DNA of 64,000 nt from Rhabditoides inermis (taxonomy: Eukaryota; Nematoda; Chromadorea; Rhabditida; Rhabditidae): contig CAWZYM010000070.1 in the NCBI GenBank assembly GCA_963966185.1, positions 332,501-396,500 on the forward strand, given 5' to 3'. Positions 1 to 12,300 of the stretch are shown one piece after another (the stretch's first letter is position 1; every line of letters starts with the position of its first letter). A program made the translations under genes and the position numbers. Under the pieces are notes generated by a model that was not told where the DNA came from, did no database searches, and saw nothing but the letters and a program-made list of their open reading frames with translations.

Positions 1-143
1 TGCAATGAGCACAGAACTCAAGGTGACACCATAGATTAATCAATACAATCTATAACGATAGATTTTAGCGCAATGTGACGTTCGAAATAGCACTGGTCTC
101 TGCGGAAGCAAGGGGATTGGAGGATGGACTCACAGAGGTAAGA

Positions 144-148
<5 letters not shown>

Positions 149-196
<48 letters not shown>
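149..196. repeat. (GA)n microsatellite
   Basis: A nearly pure GA tract upstream of the first readable kinesin exon, followed by more purine-rich sequence. It lies in what reads as an intron. Such tracts recur throughout the window. Confidence 0.9.
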
Positions 197-203
<7 letters not shown>

Positions 204-268
204 AGAAAGAGTGAAGGAAAGAGGAAGAAGGGGGAAGAGAGAGAGAGGGAGACTCAAACATGTTACAG

Positions 269-1704
269 GTGTGGGTCAAAGTCTACAATTCCGTGGAAGA
301 CACTCACTTTTTGTGGGAGAAGGCACGATTCATGAGTCGGTAAGAGGATATTCGAAGTAGATATTCACTCTCCATGTGTTTTAGGTACTACGGTATGCAG
401 GAAATGTACGAGAATAAGATCGACGGCGATCCTGACTGGAACCTTACGAAGGTGTGCCCACTTTCCACGTAGAATTTCTCAACATACTATTCAGGAACGC
501 GATCCCTTCTATGAGCCTGGTTCCTCTGAAGTTTTTCTAGGATCTGCAGTGGTGTTCTTACAGGTTGTTTTACTCCCCCCCCAAATGATACATAATACAT
601 ACCATGATTTTAGTCTCTATCTTACTTCGTCGATAGCGAGGAGCCGTTCCCGGTTTGCGACATTGCTGGCAATGAAATCGCACAGTTGACGGTGAGACAA
701 TGGAGATAGGGTGAGACTACGGTATCCTAGGTCTCTCTCACTCCCTGCTCTCCCGCTGGCAAGGAGATTCGCGGAGAGTTCGTGGAGAAACCAGAAGAAT
801 TAGTCGGAAAGAACATGGCTTTCAAGGTATTCAAAATATATGGATGTGATATATAAAAAGAGTTATGTTCGTAGGTGCGCCTATTAGCCGCTGTCGGTCT
901 GCCGAGGCGCGTTGTGCAGGTGAATATGGAACTATCGAATCAAACTGAATGTTACCATGACGTGATTGTAGTCTCGCTGCAAGTATCGTTTCTACGGAGA
1001 GAAGGAGACGAGCTCACAGACAGCTAAGGGATCCTCGCCTGCCTATGCGCACGAACAGACCTACGTCTATCGACCTGTCACCAAGGAAGTTTGTTCACTA
1101 TCCATATCTCCACATTGACATATCCTATTCAGCTAGTCGATTATCTTCACAATAGCAACCTCTACATCACTCTCTGGGGCACACAGAAGTCTCGAATGAC
1201 GAGAAGGTGAAAATTGATTCAATATTATCGACTATTGATTGATCAGAGCGAGTAGTGAGAACCCACTGACAACTGTCCAAGCTGTGAGAGGACGTAGCGG
1301 AGAGCGAAAGGGAGGCAAGACGGTGGGTGTATACTACGGTAGAAAACAGCCATCTGAATATTTCAGAAGAACGTGGAGCGCCTTTTGAAGGAAGTTAAGG
1401 ACGCTGACGGCACATCTGTCTCGATCAAGGCAGTAGAGACTGCATTGGGTGATGGTGATGCGCCAAGGTAGGAAACAATCACACAACACAATTCAATTCC
1501 AAGTATCACTGCAGGAAGAGAAGTGCTTCAAAGAAGAAGCCTGAAAAGGGAGAGAAGCCAGAGCGAAAGACATCCAAGACGCGCGAGCCGCGAGAGGGCT
1601 CGTCTAAGAAAAGCAGCGCATCTACCAACCGCAAAGTGTCCAAAACGAGAAAGGACAGTGATGCTTCTGTCAAGAAAGCCAAGAAACCGCCTACTAACAA
1701 ATGA
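269..1704 (+). CDS. Kinesin-3 family protein, KIF28/KIF13-like, C-terminal part (5' end outside window)
   Basis: This is the 3' part of a multi-exon gene for a kinesin-3 motor; the motor and FHA regions would lie upstream of the window. Clear exons are 269-339, 385-451, 495-564, 613-690, about 768-826 and onward to a stop at 1702-1704. Translation gives FLWEKARFMSRYYGMQEMYE, then GDPDWNLTKERDPFYEP and GSAVVFLQSLSYFVDSEEP. This is the post-FHA block typical of KIF1/KIF13/KIF28 proteins, where a 'dPFyEp' segment precedes a beta-rich domain. Further exons encode VRLLAAVGLPRRVVQSRCKY and a LYITLWGTQ strand. The last exon encodes a very Lys/Ser-rich tail ending KKAKKPPTNK. Introns are about 45-75 bp. 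A possible AATAAA lies at 1752. Which kinesin-3 subfamily is uncertain; KIF28 seems closest. Confidence 0.72.
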
Positions 1705-2395
1705 AATAATAATTTATTCAAGAGTTTGATTTAAATTTTTACTCACTAATGAATAAAACCGTACACGTTACAAAAGACGACTGTCATTATGACGTCATTG
1801 ATGATAAGTGACGTCAGAATTCGAATTTTTTCGCAAAATCGATTTTGTACGTAAACATATGTTTTCTATTTGTAATGTAATGTTTTTGTTTTTCTAAAAT
1901 GTTGTGCAAAAATTAAACGTCGTCATATAAGTTCCCAATTCCCGTGAATCGATGTCAAACACTTGTTTGGACGCGGCGTCCTCTTTGATCCTAAAATTCG
2001 CGCGCGCAGGCGGCTGCTCTTTTGTTCTCGGTAGTGAGATTCATGAACTACTTTTGTATGCCTCAGGATACTCACCTCTGGTTGAATACTCACTAGAAGT
2101 ATTTTTTTCATTTGAGTCATTAGGGGCGTTTGTTATGATCTGTGACCATCACTATCTGTCTTCTTTATTTCGTTATATTCGTCTCGTTCGTAGTTCTTTC
2201 ATTCGTTGTTGTACAACTATCCTACTATCAGTAAGCGATCTTCTCTACTATTTATCTATGTGGTTATCTGATAGTGCTCATAAAGTTTTTGAGCGTGTGC
2301 GTGATTCACTGATAATTGAATGACTAACCCGCGCCTCTATCTCATATTCGCAAAGTTCGATTGCCATTGAATACTGACCAGTTCTGTGTATTGGA
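1705..2395. other. Intergenic: kinesin 3' UTR and spacer
   Basis: No supported gene. AATAAA at 1752-1757 probably serves the kinesin gene. The open frame at 1952-2323 has ordinary spacer composition and no recognisable domain. The rest is AT-rich and probably holds the promoter of the RING gene that starts at 2396. Confidence 0.5.
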
Positions 2396-4563
2396 ATGTA
2401 CGCTAATATTCCTGACTATGAAAATTCGTCCCCTAATTTCATTGAATATACTGAACTCGTTCACGATATCCCCGGCGGTATGTGTGTATTGATAATCTTG
2501 TTTTAACGCATTTTTATTTCAGTTTTTCACACAATGTGTGCGTCTGAACTGCTAGCGGACGTGTTGCCGAACTGCGCAGGATGTAACGCCCGATTCGACA
2601 ACCGACTTTGTTCGCCACAAGTCATCCCATGTGGTCACACGTTTTGTCTCAAGTGCCTCTCCAAGGAGAAACAGCGCAAACGACGGAAGTGTCCCGCGTG
2701 CGACGTCAAGTATAAGACCTTCAAGACAAACATCGCATTCGAGGGTGAGTATTTGTTTTATGTTAACTCATTGTTAATATTTTTATATTTCAGACGCGGT
2801 GACAAAGGTGCGAGTTCGTCGTGAGGCGCTCGACGCAGCGACTCATCGATGCGACGAGTGCGAAAGACGCGCTCCCCTGCAGAAGATGCGCCGCTGCCGT
2901 ACGTGTGAGAAGCAACTTCTGGAGATGCTGGGAACTAACGCTGCACTGGTTTGTTCTCTGTTTCTGTGTTGATGTGTTCATACTGAATAGTGTTGTTTCA
3001 GTCGTCCGTGATGTGTCTAGAGTGCTGTGTTGATCGACACAATGGACACGACATGGTGCCGGCATCGGGCGAAGGCATCGTCCCTCCCACCCAGCGCCAA
3101 CAGAAGAAGCTCTCCAGCTCACAGCCCACGCTACGTGTGCCTCTGCTACTTGATGCTGCCGCCAACATGCGCCTCTTCAATGGGTTAGTCGAATTTTGCG
3201 AACTCAAAGCAGGACTCTGATAATGGCGAAATTTGCTCAAAAACGCACCCCACCGCTGTAGCCGAAAAACGATTTTTCTGACCCGTGATATTTGAGCGAT
3301 AATGGGATTTTGGGCACCCCTCAAACTCCATGAAAATGAATTTCCCGTTTGAAAGTAACAATTTCCTTTTACTCAGGAGGGTCGATTATGTAAAAGGGAA
3401 TTGTTACTTATGAACAGGATTTTTTCTTTCAAGCATTTTCAAGGATGCGTTTGGCCCATTATCGCTCTTTTTTCATGTGAATCATGTGCTGAGCCGGCAG
3501 CGCCCACACTCTCGCCGTCTAGCTTTCCCGCGCACTCTCTCACTATCGCACGCTGTTTCCCTCACATACGGATCTGCGTCTCTCTATTTCCCATGCTCTC
3601 TAGGAACTCTCGCTCTTTCGCTAGGCTTGATAAGTGAAAACGCAACCACATTGAACACTGAAAAACGTATAGTTACATGATACCATTCTCGACACCTGTG
3701 ATGTATGCTCATGGGTTTATCTTGTTTTCAGTATGCTGACGCCTGTGAATTCTTCGCACGGTTCGATGCGGTCTAATGGAGTGCTGGCACCGGCTGGAGC
3801 GACGCGCGGTCGTCTGCCGGTGACCCCGGAACTGCCCGAGTCGCCTCAGTCGCACAGCCACTCACCCCAGCCAGAGATCATCGTCGAGGATATGCCCATG
3901 TACAACGGTGCGTTAGCTTTATAACTATTTATCATGCTTATGTTTTCATGTGAATTAGTGTGTATTTGATTTATTTTGCAGCTCCGCAGTCGTCTGTGAT
4001 GGTGTCGCGTCGCGGTCTTGCCCATACGATGGTCCGTCGACTGAGTCAGCTGATGGGTAGGACTGAGGTGAAGGAGAGGCGGCCGTCGACTGAGGACTCG
4101 TCGGGAATCAGCAGTCAAGAGGAGGAGGATGAGCATGGAGAAAGGGTGGATCTAGGTTAGAGAATCGTTTCATGGCATTGATTGTATTATCTGTGTATTT
4201 TCAGAGGAATTGTACGCGTGTCTGTCAGAGGTCTCGCGCAACTCGATCCGCGCTGGTGGCTCGCTGAGTCTGCCCCGTGGCCGCGCGCCCAGTCTGCCGT
4301 TCACCGAGGCCAGGTGCACTGCTATCAGGAGGTGAGTATATTTATATTTTAACTGGGATCGAAGCTAAAGTTGTATGTTTAGTACCGCTTCTGCCACTTC
4401 GGCTCCTTCGAACTACGCGAACGCGGGCGAGTCTGTGAGCTCTCGGCGTTCGCGCGGTCTTCTGCTTGCCGGAGCACCCGCCACCAACTATGCCAACCTC
4501 TGCCACTCTCGGTCGGTAGAGTGCTTAGACAGGGCTGGCTACGAGTACGTCGCCCGGCAGTAG
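2396..4563 (+). CDS. RING finger / B-box protein, probable E3 ubiquitin ligase
   Basis: Start chosen at 2396: exon 1 (2396-2477, MYANIPDYENSSPNFIEY...) joins in phase to exon 2 (2523-2744). Exon 2 carries a C3HC4 RING: CAGC, then CSPQVIPCGHTFCLKCL and KCPACDVKYKT. The next exons (from about 2794) encode HRCDEC, RRCRTC and then MCLECCVDRHNGHDMVPA, a B-box-like set of Cys/His pairs as in TRIM and RNF207-like proteins. From 3732 the protein is Ser/Pro-rich and probably disordered, with RRLSQLMG and an acidic QEEEDEHGE stretch. It ends DRAGYEYVARQ with stop at 4561-4563. The RING implies E2 binding and ubiquitin transfer; the substrate is unknown. No coiled coil, NHL or PRY-SPRY domain is visible, so it is not a canonical TRIM. 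One intron (about 3184-3731) holds an imperfect palindrome. Confidence 0.75.
3290..3475. repeat. Imperfect inverted repeat (MITE-like) in RING-gene intron
   Basis: The left arm holds GAGCGATAATGGG, then ATGAAAATG and AGTAACAATTTCC. The right arm read in reverse complement gives GAGCGATAATGGG, TTGAAAATG and AGTAACAATTCCC in the same order. The inner 20-bp hairpin is the best match. It lies wholly inside an intron. Confidence 0.65.
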
Positions 4564-5824
4564 AGGTAAACTCCTCCTTTTCCCCCTAGTTAACCTCATG
4601 TGCCATCTATCATTTCAATCTTATCCATCTCTGCCTCACATTGACTTACACGTTGTTATTGTGGATTGTTCATACTCAGTTGTTCCATTAATGAGTACTA
4701 GTGAGCCGACCGGTGTTTCCCTTCTCCTTATCCCAGTTTTATATATCGTTCCTCGGGTATGTAGCCTGTAGAAGACTCTTTAGGGGGTGTATATGAATGA
4801 TGTCTGCCCGATTCCCAAGATCCCAAGTGTCCACTCCCAGTTGACCCTGTGCCATCCGGAGCTCGTGTTTATCCGCGTTCACGTTGTTTCTTCTCTCATT
4901 GTTCCAGTTGCTGTTTCCACATGCTTCCTTGCATGGATCAGTATTGATTACTTGTGTACTTGCAACATTATGGTACTAACTGCCCCCCGGTGTTCCCCTT
5001 CCCCCAATCATTGTGAATATTATGTTGATCAGTTGGATAAAGTTGTTTGTTGTAATTATGTAATTTTCTATTATCGGGTGTGGGGTGTGGGCAAAGTATA
5101 AATTTCGAAAGGTCCTGCAACACTGCACTGTCTCATGAAAAGAGCACCACAGAAGGAAAACCGAGAGGTGCTCTCCTGTCCTGTAAGTCTGAATATGAAC
5201 GAATATTTGGCCGCAACTGTCAAGACGTTCATTGTGATGTTTTCTAGCATCTGTCAAGCGCACGTGCTTGCGCGTCGAGGCCAGCGCGCGGGGGCGTGGC
5301 CGCGAGTACCAAATATCTGTGTCTTCTCGCCGGGGAGCGGCTGCTCTCCGGCCGCACCATTTTTCCCTTGTGTGATTCACGTTGTCCCGTTTCATTACTG
5401 CACGCGTACTATCAATGGGTTGAGGGGATCCGGTCGTAGGGGAACCAGTCATCAGAGGGTAGTAGGTAGCTGACTCTATTGATTGCGGGATTGGGAAGGA
5501 GTAGTCTAGTGGGAGGCGTTCTACCACCGTCGCATGGAGGATAAGGGAATGGTTGGCATGGCGTCACCAGGAACTTAACACATCACTCTAGAGCAACTCC
5601 TATCCCACTCATACACGAATTCCTAAAACAGGTCTTTTAAAAGTTTTATTTAAAACGCAAACAAGTAAACAATCATAACAAAACAAGAGAATAACTCATC
5701 AACATCTTTCTGCAAGAAACAAGGGATCAACAAAACTCGTTTAGAAAAAAATGAGGTCACCGGAACTACCACGCAAGTCGAATATAACTCTATACACCAT
5801 GCATATGTACACGCGATGACGTCA
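4564..5824. other. Convergent intergenic region between RING gene and XPC
   Basis: No supported gene. It holds the 3' UTR of the plus-strand RING gene and, at the far end, the XPC 3' UTR. TTTATT at 5645-5650 reads as AATAAA on the minus strand, about 175 bp past the XPC stop. The long minus-strand frame at 4976-5527 shows no domain. Confidence 0.5.
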
Positions 5825-6326
5825 TCACTGCTCGTGCTCGTTTTGGTGGAGGCTGGCGAGTGTGTACCTGTTTTCTGGCCAGTTCACCTTCTCTCCCTCT
5901 CCCTCGTCCTTCCCCTTCTTCTCTTCCTTTTCCGGCACATCGTCCAGCGTCTCCACAGCTCTGTCCACCTCACCTTTTTTGCCCTTCTCAGGCTTTTCCT
6001 CAAACAATCCATTATCGAACGGTTATGTGTAAGATGTGTAAGATCATCCATCAGTGCGTACCTTGCGTTGCTTGTTTTTCTCGGTGGCAGGCGCGAACTG
6101 TTTCTTGACGTACTCGTGTTGAAGGACGCCACGGATGAGACGCCGCCACGCCTCGTGCACGCGAGCATCCCGCTTCTACAACACATCACTCCCCTCCCCC
6201 TCCTCCTCCTCCATCTCCCACTTGTCTCTCCTTCTCCGACTTGGTCTTCTCCATCTCCTGCCAGGCCGCGCGGAACGACGCCTCATCCTCCTCCAGAACA
6301 ACCCCACCGTCCAGACTGAAAGAGGG

Positions 6327-6363
<37 letters not shown>

Positions 6364-9300
6364 CCACTGACACAGGATGGTTGCTCATTCCGTGAAAGTT
6401 CCATCCTACCAACGCCGCAGCAAACGGCTGGAAACAAACGTGATGACAGTACATTTACAGCTTTCACCATTCGATCTCACATTTAAAAGACATAAAGAAA
6501 TGTGAATAAGTAACACCCAGCTGGCCCGTTACAGTACTCCTCCTTCCCCGCCCACCTTCCTCAGCTTTCTGGCAATGATATGGAGATTGGGGAGGCGGAG
6601 GTAGGCGCCGCCGATAGGGCACATCCCCTCGCGGTACATGTACACGTTTCCAAACTCGTTCACCGGAATACGACCCTGCAAATATACACATATACACAAC
6701 ACTCTCCGTACAATCAGTAAAACCATGCAAGCATACTAGGTAACTACAGCCAGCCAGCCAGCCACACCCGTGTGTACTCACTTTCTCGCACTTGGGTCGA
6801 CGGTAGGGCTCGGTCTGCCACAACCCGAACACATCCAGCCACTTCTCGCCCCTCTCCTCTGCCGGCTTCCGGAAGTCCGGACGCCCCTTCACCACCTTGT
6901 ACGGCTTCTCGTCCTCCTAACACAAACGGAACATACAATTGTGAATATTATCATCGTACTAAAATACGAAACGTAAACTACCTTGACGCTCCTGGCCTGT
7001 TTGATCCAGTTCTTAGCGCTCTGTAGAGTGTGAACGGCCGAGCGAGGATACACCTGTGAATGATAACTCCCTCCTCTCTCCCTCCCTCCCTCTCTCTCTC
7101 ATCTCTCCCTACCTTGTTCTTCCTCACTTCCCCCAGAACGCCTTCATCTCGCGGGTAGATCGCCTCAAACTTCAAACAGTCTTTCTCGAGAGCATACCTG
7201 AAAAAAGTTCAAATGAGATGAGAGACGTTGACGATACTGCGACTCGACTGACAGTGGGTGGTTCTTGTAGTCTGCGAGTGCAGTGGGCATGGGTCGGGAG
7301 AGCAGTGCTGCCATGAGAGACGAGTCCTCCAGGAGAGAGCGGGAGGCGGACGCGCGAACACACTCAACACACATCACATACATTGACAATACCGACTGGA
7401 GAAGGGAGACACAGGTGTGCTTGGGCAAAGGATCTACACACTGCACACCTTTTTGCCGAGTGTGTCTTTCATCCAGTCTGCCTCGACTCGCAGCTTGCGG
7501 AAGGCGGGTGTGAGATAGGCGGCCGCGTAGCGAGGGCTCACGTCGCGCACACCACACTCTGCAAGCACAGCTCGGAGTGGACAAGCGACAACCACACAGC
7601 CACTCTACCATTGTCGACGGCCAGCACATATAGCATCGGGCTGCTGGCTCCCGTCTCCACATCTGTCGGACCATCAACCACGGCAGACACGGGGTCCACA
7701 CCTAAAAGCATTCCTTGAGTAGATGTCAATAACTCGCAAATCTTCTTTGCAACTGCCAAGGACAACACGGCGTTTCGTAGGCGTAAACGAGTAGAGAAGA
7801 CAGACCACACAATGAGAAACTCACAAATCCAGCGCTGCTCGGGCACGGACCAGTACTCGCACCAGTAGTTTCGATCGCCCGTACCCTTATTGTCCACCTT
7901 CTTCTTCTTCGGCTTCTCCTGAAGCTAGCTTCCACATTCTTTATCGCACTCATGGATTACCTTCTTCCCCTTTCCCTTGCCGTTTGAAGAAGAAGAGGGC
8001 TTGTCGTTCCCATCTCCCTTCTCCTCCTTCCCTTCCTCTTCCACTACCACAATCTCCACGCTGTGACGCGGCGTGATCTGCGTATTAATGTAATGTTAAT
8101 CGTAATCGACAAGGATAGGCATACACGGGAGCAATAAATAACGAAAATGCAAACACAACAATGTACAGTACATGCTACCGTAATATATTTGGGTGGATAG
8201 ATGCTGCTGCCGTGGGAGACAGACTGCAGTATATAGCCGGTTTGGATCCTATATGCCATCCGTGACATTTCACATGTTGTGCAGTTTTGTGCAACACAAC
8301 ATGTATGTCAACAAATATCCAAAACGCGTATAATAGTAGGAATCGAACCCATGAGCAGCACGCAGCGATTGCGCACTGGCGGCGCGCTCTACCACTGCGC
8401 CATAGAGGCAGTGGTTAAGAGATCGAAGAGAGAGCACATGTAGCTCCACTGGCCACTTGAGTGTACTATGATGAGAGTTAACGAGCAAACATATAAGTCG
8501 GGTTCAATTGATTTTTTCGCAAAGTTATAGAGAACTTTGAAACTGGCAACTAATGCGACTGAAATCGCAAAACTGTCTATGGTAGATATTTAACAACTTA
8601 TGATGCAAAATCGCTCTTGAAATTCTGTGAATGAATTGTAAAATAGTTCAAAAATGAAACGAACTATCAATTTCCAAGTGTTCTGTCTTGTGTTCTGTAA
8701 AATAGGCGCATGGACAGCCCATGGACAACTTTGCAGAAGTGCAGCGAGAACTCATCTGCAGAATCGGCCCTAGGCCGATTTTGCAGACGAAATTCAGACA
8801 GTCTGTAAAATCAGCCCAGGGCCGATTTTACAGACGAATCGCAGACAAAGAGGGCAGAACCATCTGCATTATCGGCCCTCGGCCGATTTTGCAGACAGAC
8901 CTGATAGCTTGTCTTGGCAAAACATTCGCCGAGCGCGGGACTCGATCCCGAGAAGCGAGCGCGCAGATTGCACAACGATACCACTAGGCCATCCATGCTT
9001 GCGCTTCTCTCTCTCAAAGACGGGAGACAATGCGCTGCGTTCAAAGAGACGAGACTTGATGATGCTTACTGTGTCAATGTAATTGTTTCGAAACCAAGGA
9101 ACTAATCTTTTGGAAACATAACATTTGGTATTTGAATGTTCACTCTCACACAATTAGAAGTAGCTGTCACAATACTTTTTTGAGGTGCGCGCTGTCGACT
9201 ATTAGTTAATGCAGCTCGCAACATGTGCCAGCGTGGTGTAGTGGTGTAGCACCGCGAACATTAATCTTATCTCGCGAGTTCGAACCTCGCGCTCGGCGAA

Positions 9301-12300
9301 TGTTTTGCCAAGACAAGCTATCAGGTCTGTCTGCAAAATCGGCCAAGGGCCGATAATGCAGATGGTTCTGCCCTCTTTGTCTGCGATTCGTCTGTAAAAT
9401 CGGCCCTGGGCTGATTTTACAGACTGTCTAAATTTCATCTGCAAAATCGGCCCAGGGGTGGGCCCGATTCTGCAGATGAGTTCTCGCTGCACTTCTGCAA
9501 AATTGTTCATGGGCTGTCCATGGGCCTATTTTACAATGCAAAGACAGAATGTTTTGGATTTTCAGAAACTTTTACTATTTGAAAATGTGATTTGCATTTT
9601 TTTAATGATGATATGAATTTGCAAACTTTAGTCGCAATATTTACTTATTTCATAGTTTTCCATATTATTGCGAAAAAGACAATTGAGCTCGACTTATATC
9701 GGCGAGAATCAATGACCTCTTAGTGTGAGCCTCAATGGCGCAGTGGTAGAGCGCGCCGCCAGCGCGCGATGGTTGCGAGCTGCCGTGGGTTCGATTCCCT
9801 CTCACAAAGCGTTTTGGATCTTTGAAGCTATACATGTCGTGTTGCACGAAACTGCACAACATGTGAAATGTCACGGATGGCATATAGGATCCAATCCGAC
9901 TATAGTGAGCACACCCGTGCCCCCGATGCCTAACCCGGCACCGCCCCCAGAGTGGAGTGGCTACCACATAGTGGAGTAGTGCCGCTAACTGAGATTAAGG
10001 AAGACGCGCAGCATTGCGCGGTATAGTGCAGTCAGTATACTAGTTCGCTGTATACAGTTGATTATTTCACAACATTTTTCATGAGATAGTTTGTCAGATT
10101 TGTTTTGAATATTTTGGAATTGAATTCACAAACGATGGAAGTTGGTAACTGAATAATTAAAATACCAAGAGATCACAAAGAATACAATGCAATGTTGCGC
10201 ACTCACATCATCCCATCGCCTAGCCATGACGCGACAGTTGCAGACGAGGCGAGCCGACGAACCCAGCGACAGAAGACACGCCAACAAGAGCTGAATGGGA
10301 CGAGTGGACACGGCTGCGGCCACAGCCACTCACCAACGCCCTGTCCATATCCGTCGCGTACTCCTTGTTCTTCACCAGTGCGGCCAGACGAGAAGTCAGG
10401 TCATATTCTCCTGCATCCTTGGCTCTCACTGACGACGACGCCTAACACATATAAAGTTAATATTGCACGTTATACATATTGCACAATGAAATAAGAAATA
10501 ACTACCTTGTAGGCGGACGCGAACCACTTGACCATCTTGCCCGCGTTGTCCAGAGTGAGTGGCTGACCAACAGAGGAATAGTCAGCTGGCATCTGGAAAC
10601 AATAGAACAGTGACGCCTACACGCAGTGGTGCTAAGCTCGACGGTAGATTCGAATCGATGTGTGATCACATATGTTAGTCCAGCCCACCTGAGACAGTAT
10701 GAGTGCGGGAATGAGATCATCTTGAGTGACGGCTCGAACGGCACGCTGTAGATGCGCAATGTAGCATAGCACGTGACACTGCAATCAACGCATCGGCAAT
10801 ATTTAATAACTTGATCGATAATAGTCTATGACACGAGACTGTGCGCCTTTCGGAAACACTTGGAATAGGGGGACGAGCAGGAGGGATGTTGTGTCTACCT
10901 TGTGCGCGTTCTCCATACTAGCCTTGACGAATCGGTTCACCTCCTGTCGCATGTATCCAGCCCACGGGTCCTTCACTGCAGCCCGGCCAGATACCATCAC
11001 TGTGATCTGAACAAGAGTGCTGTTCATGATTGTCATACTGTCTCCGAGAATGATACCTCTGAATTCGAAATACAACCCCGCCGTGATTCCACTCACCTTC
11101 TTGTCGTCCTTCTTGTCGACGTTGTCGTCCTCCAGCCCTTCCATCTCTTCCCACTCGTCTTCCGACGACGACGAATTCACCTCGGCATCCACCTTCTGCT
11201 CCATCTAATAACAACACAAACTGGTAGAGTCGAAGTTGTGACCGTTACCCTGACCTGTGCCGACGTGTCTGTCTTGCCCCATCCGATCTTGTCGTGGTAC
11301 TGTCGCTTGAGCATCGCCACCACAGACTCGCTCTCGTCTGTGCTCATCTCACACACGCGTCCCCTGCAACACAAACGATCCGATGTTGGTAAGCGGGACA
11401 GTTTGGTGATTCACAGCACGTGTCTGAAGCAAGAGACAACACAGACTGTCTCACTTGGCGAGCTGGAGTGCGACGTTTCGGAACACCTGCTCCTTGCGCT
11501 CTCTGTTCGAAGAGGGATGAGTGCGTTGCTTGAACTGAAACCACTCTGTCAACCATATCACTACAACATTAGTATTACAAGTGACAGTAATAGTAGAAAC
11601 ATTAATAACATTAGTAATACTAATACTAGTAATGGTAGTAACTTGACAACAGTTCAACAACGCACCACAGCCTCGGTGGGCCCGGGCGGGTTGGGGCGGG
11701 CCCAGGGCACGGGAGTGTGCTCGAAGCCCAACGCCGACGAACACGGACGATGACTGACGGACTTCCTGGAAGGAGTGCATTGGACATGTACCCATCCCCT
11801 GGTGCACTCACTTGGCCTTGCTGCCGCGGAACGGCGCAGAGCACTTCTTGCTCCTGCTGGACGCAGTCGAAGGAGGACGACGCTGCTTGATCGGCCTCTC
11901 CTCCTCCTCTTCCTCCTCCCCCACCTCCATCTCCGCATCGCTCGCGTCGCTGCTCACGGACTCCTGAAATCATTTGCTTCTGGCTCGTCCAACTGCTCAT
12001 CACGTCGAAATGTTGCCTTTATGAATATGCCTTTATGAACCTTCTCGAGCTGGAACTCGTTGCCGCTGTCGGATTCGACGCTGCTCTCGTCGTCGTCGTC
12101 ATCGTCCTTCTCCGCGTACTTCTTCAGACGACTAGCAGTGCGACGCGGGCGCTTCGGATGCGTCTCCGCATCCTCCGCATCCTCCCCGGAATCAGACTCC
12201 CTCCTCGCCGGCTCTTCTTCCTTCACCCTCTGTTTCTTACTCGTCTTCGGAGTCGCATGATTCTCGTCGGCCACGCTCTTCTTCACAGTAGTTTTCGGCG

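Larger units (their letters stand above)
8232..9904. mobile_element. Foldback element with tRNA-like sequences in both arms, copy 1
   Basis: The ends are TATAGCCGG-TTTGGATCC (8232) and, inverted, GGATCCAATCCGACTATA (ending 9904). Both terminal arms continue through ATGCCATCCGTGACATTTCA, a CATGTTGTGCAG/CAACACAACATG hairpin and a tRNA-like segment: 8340-8412 on minus, 9727-9806 on plus. That segment has an A-box-like TGGCGCAGTGGTAGAGC and B-box-like GGTTCGATTCC. Homology between arms continues inward (CAATTG..TTTTTCGCAA, then GGACAGCCCATG). The centre holds a second inverted pair with different tRNA-like heads. The outer arms match the element at 53724-54190. No ORF for a transposase is visible, so it is non-autonomous. 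A TA target duplication is possible but not proven. It sits in an XPC intron. Confidence 0.75.

Noticed and set aside
1952..2323. 123-residue plus-strand frame
   Set aside because: Composition is like the flanking spacer and no family features are seen; the next gene starts at 2396.
4976..5527. 183-residue minus-strand frame
   Set aside because: No domain, no splice support, and it lies in the convergent 3' region of two genes.
9727..9806. Functional tRNA gene
   Set aside because: A- and B-box-like motifs and a plausible T-arm are present, but the acceptor stem does not pair convincingly and the copy is embedded in a repeated element, so it is annotated as tRNA-like.
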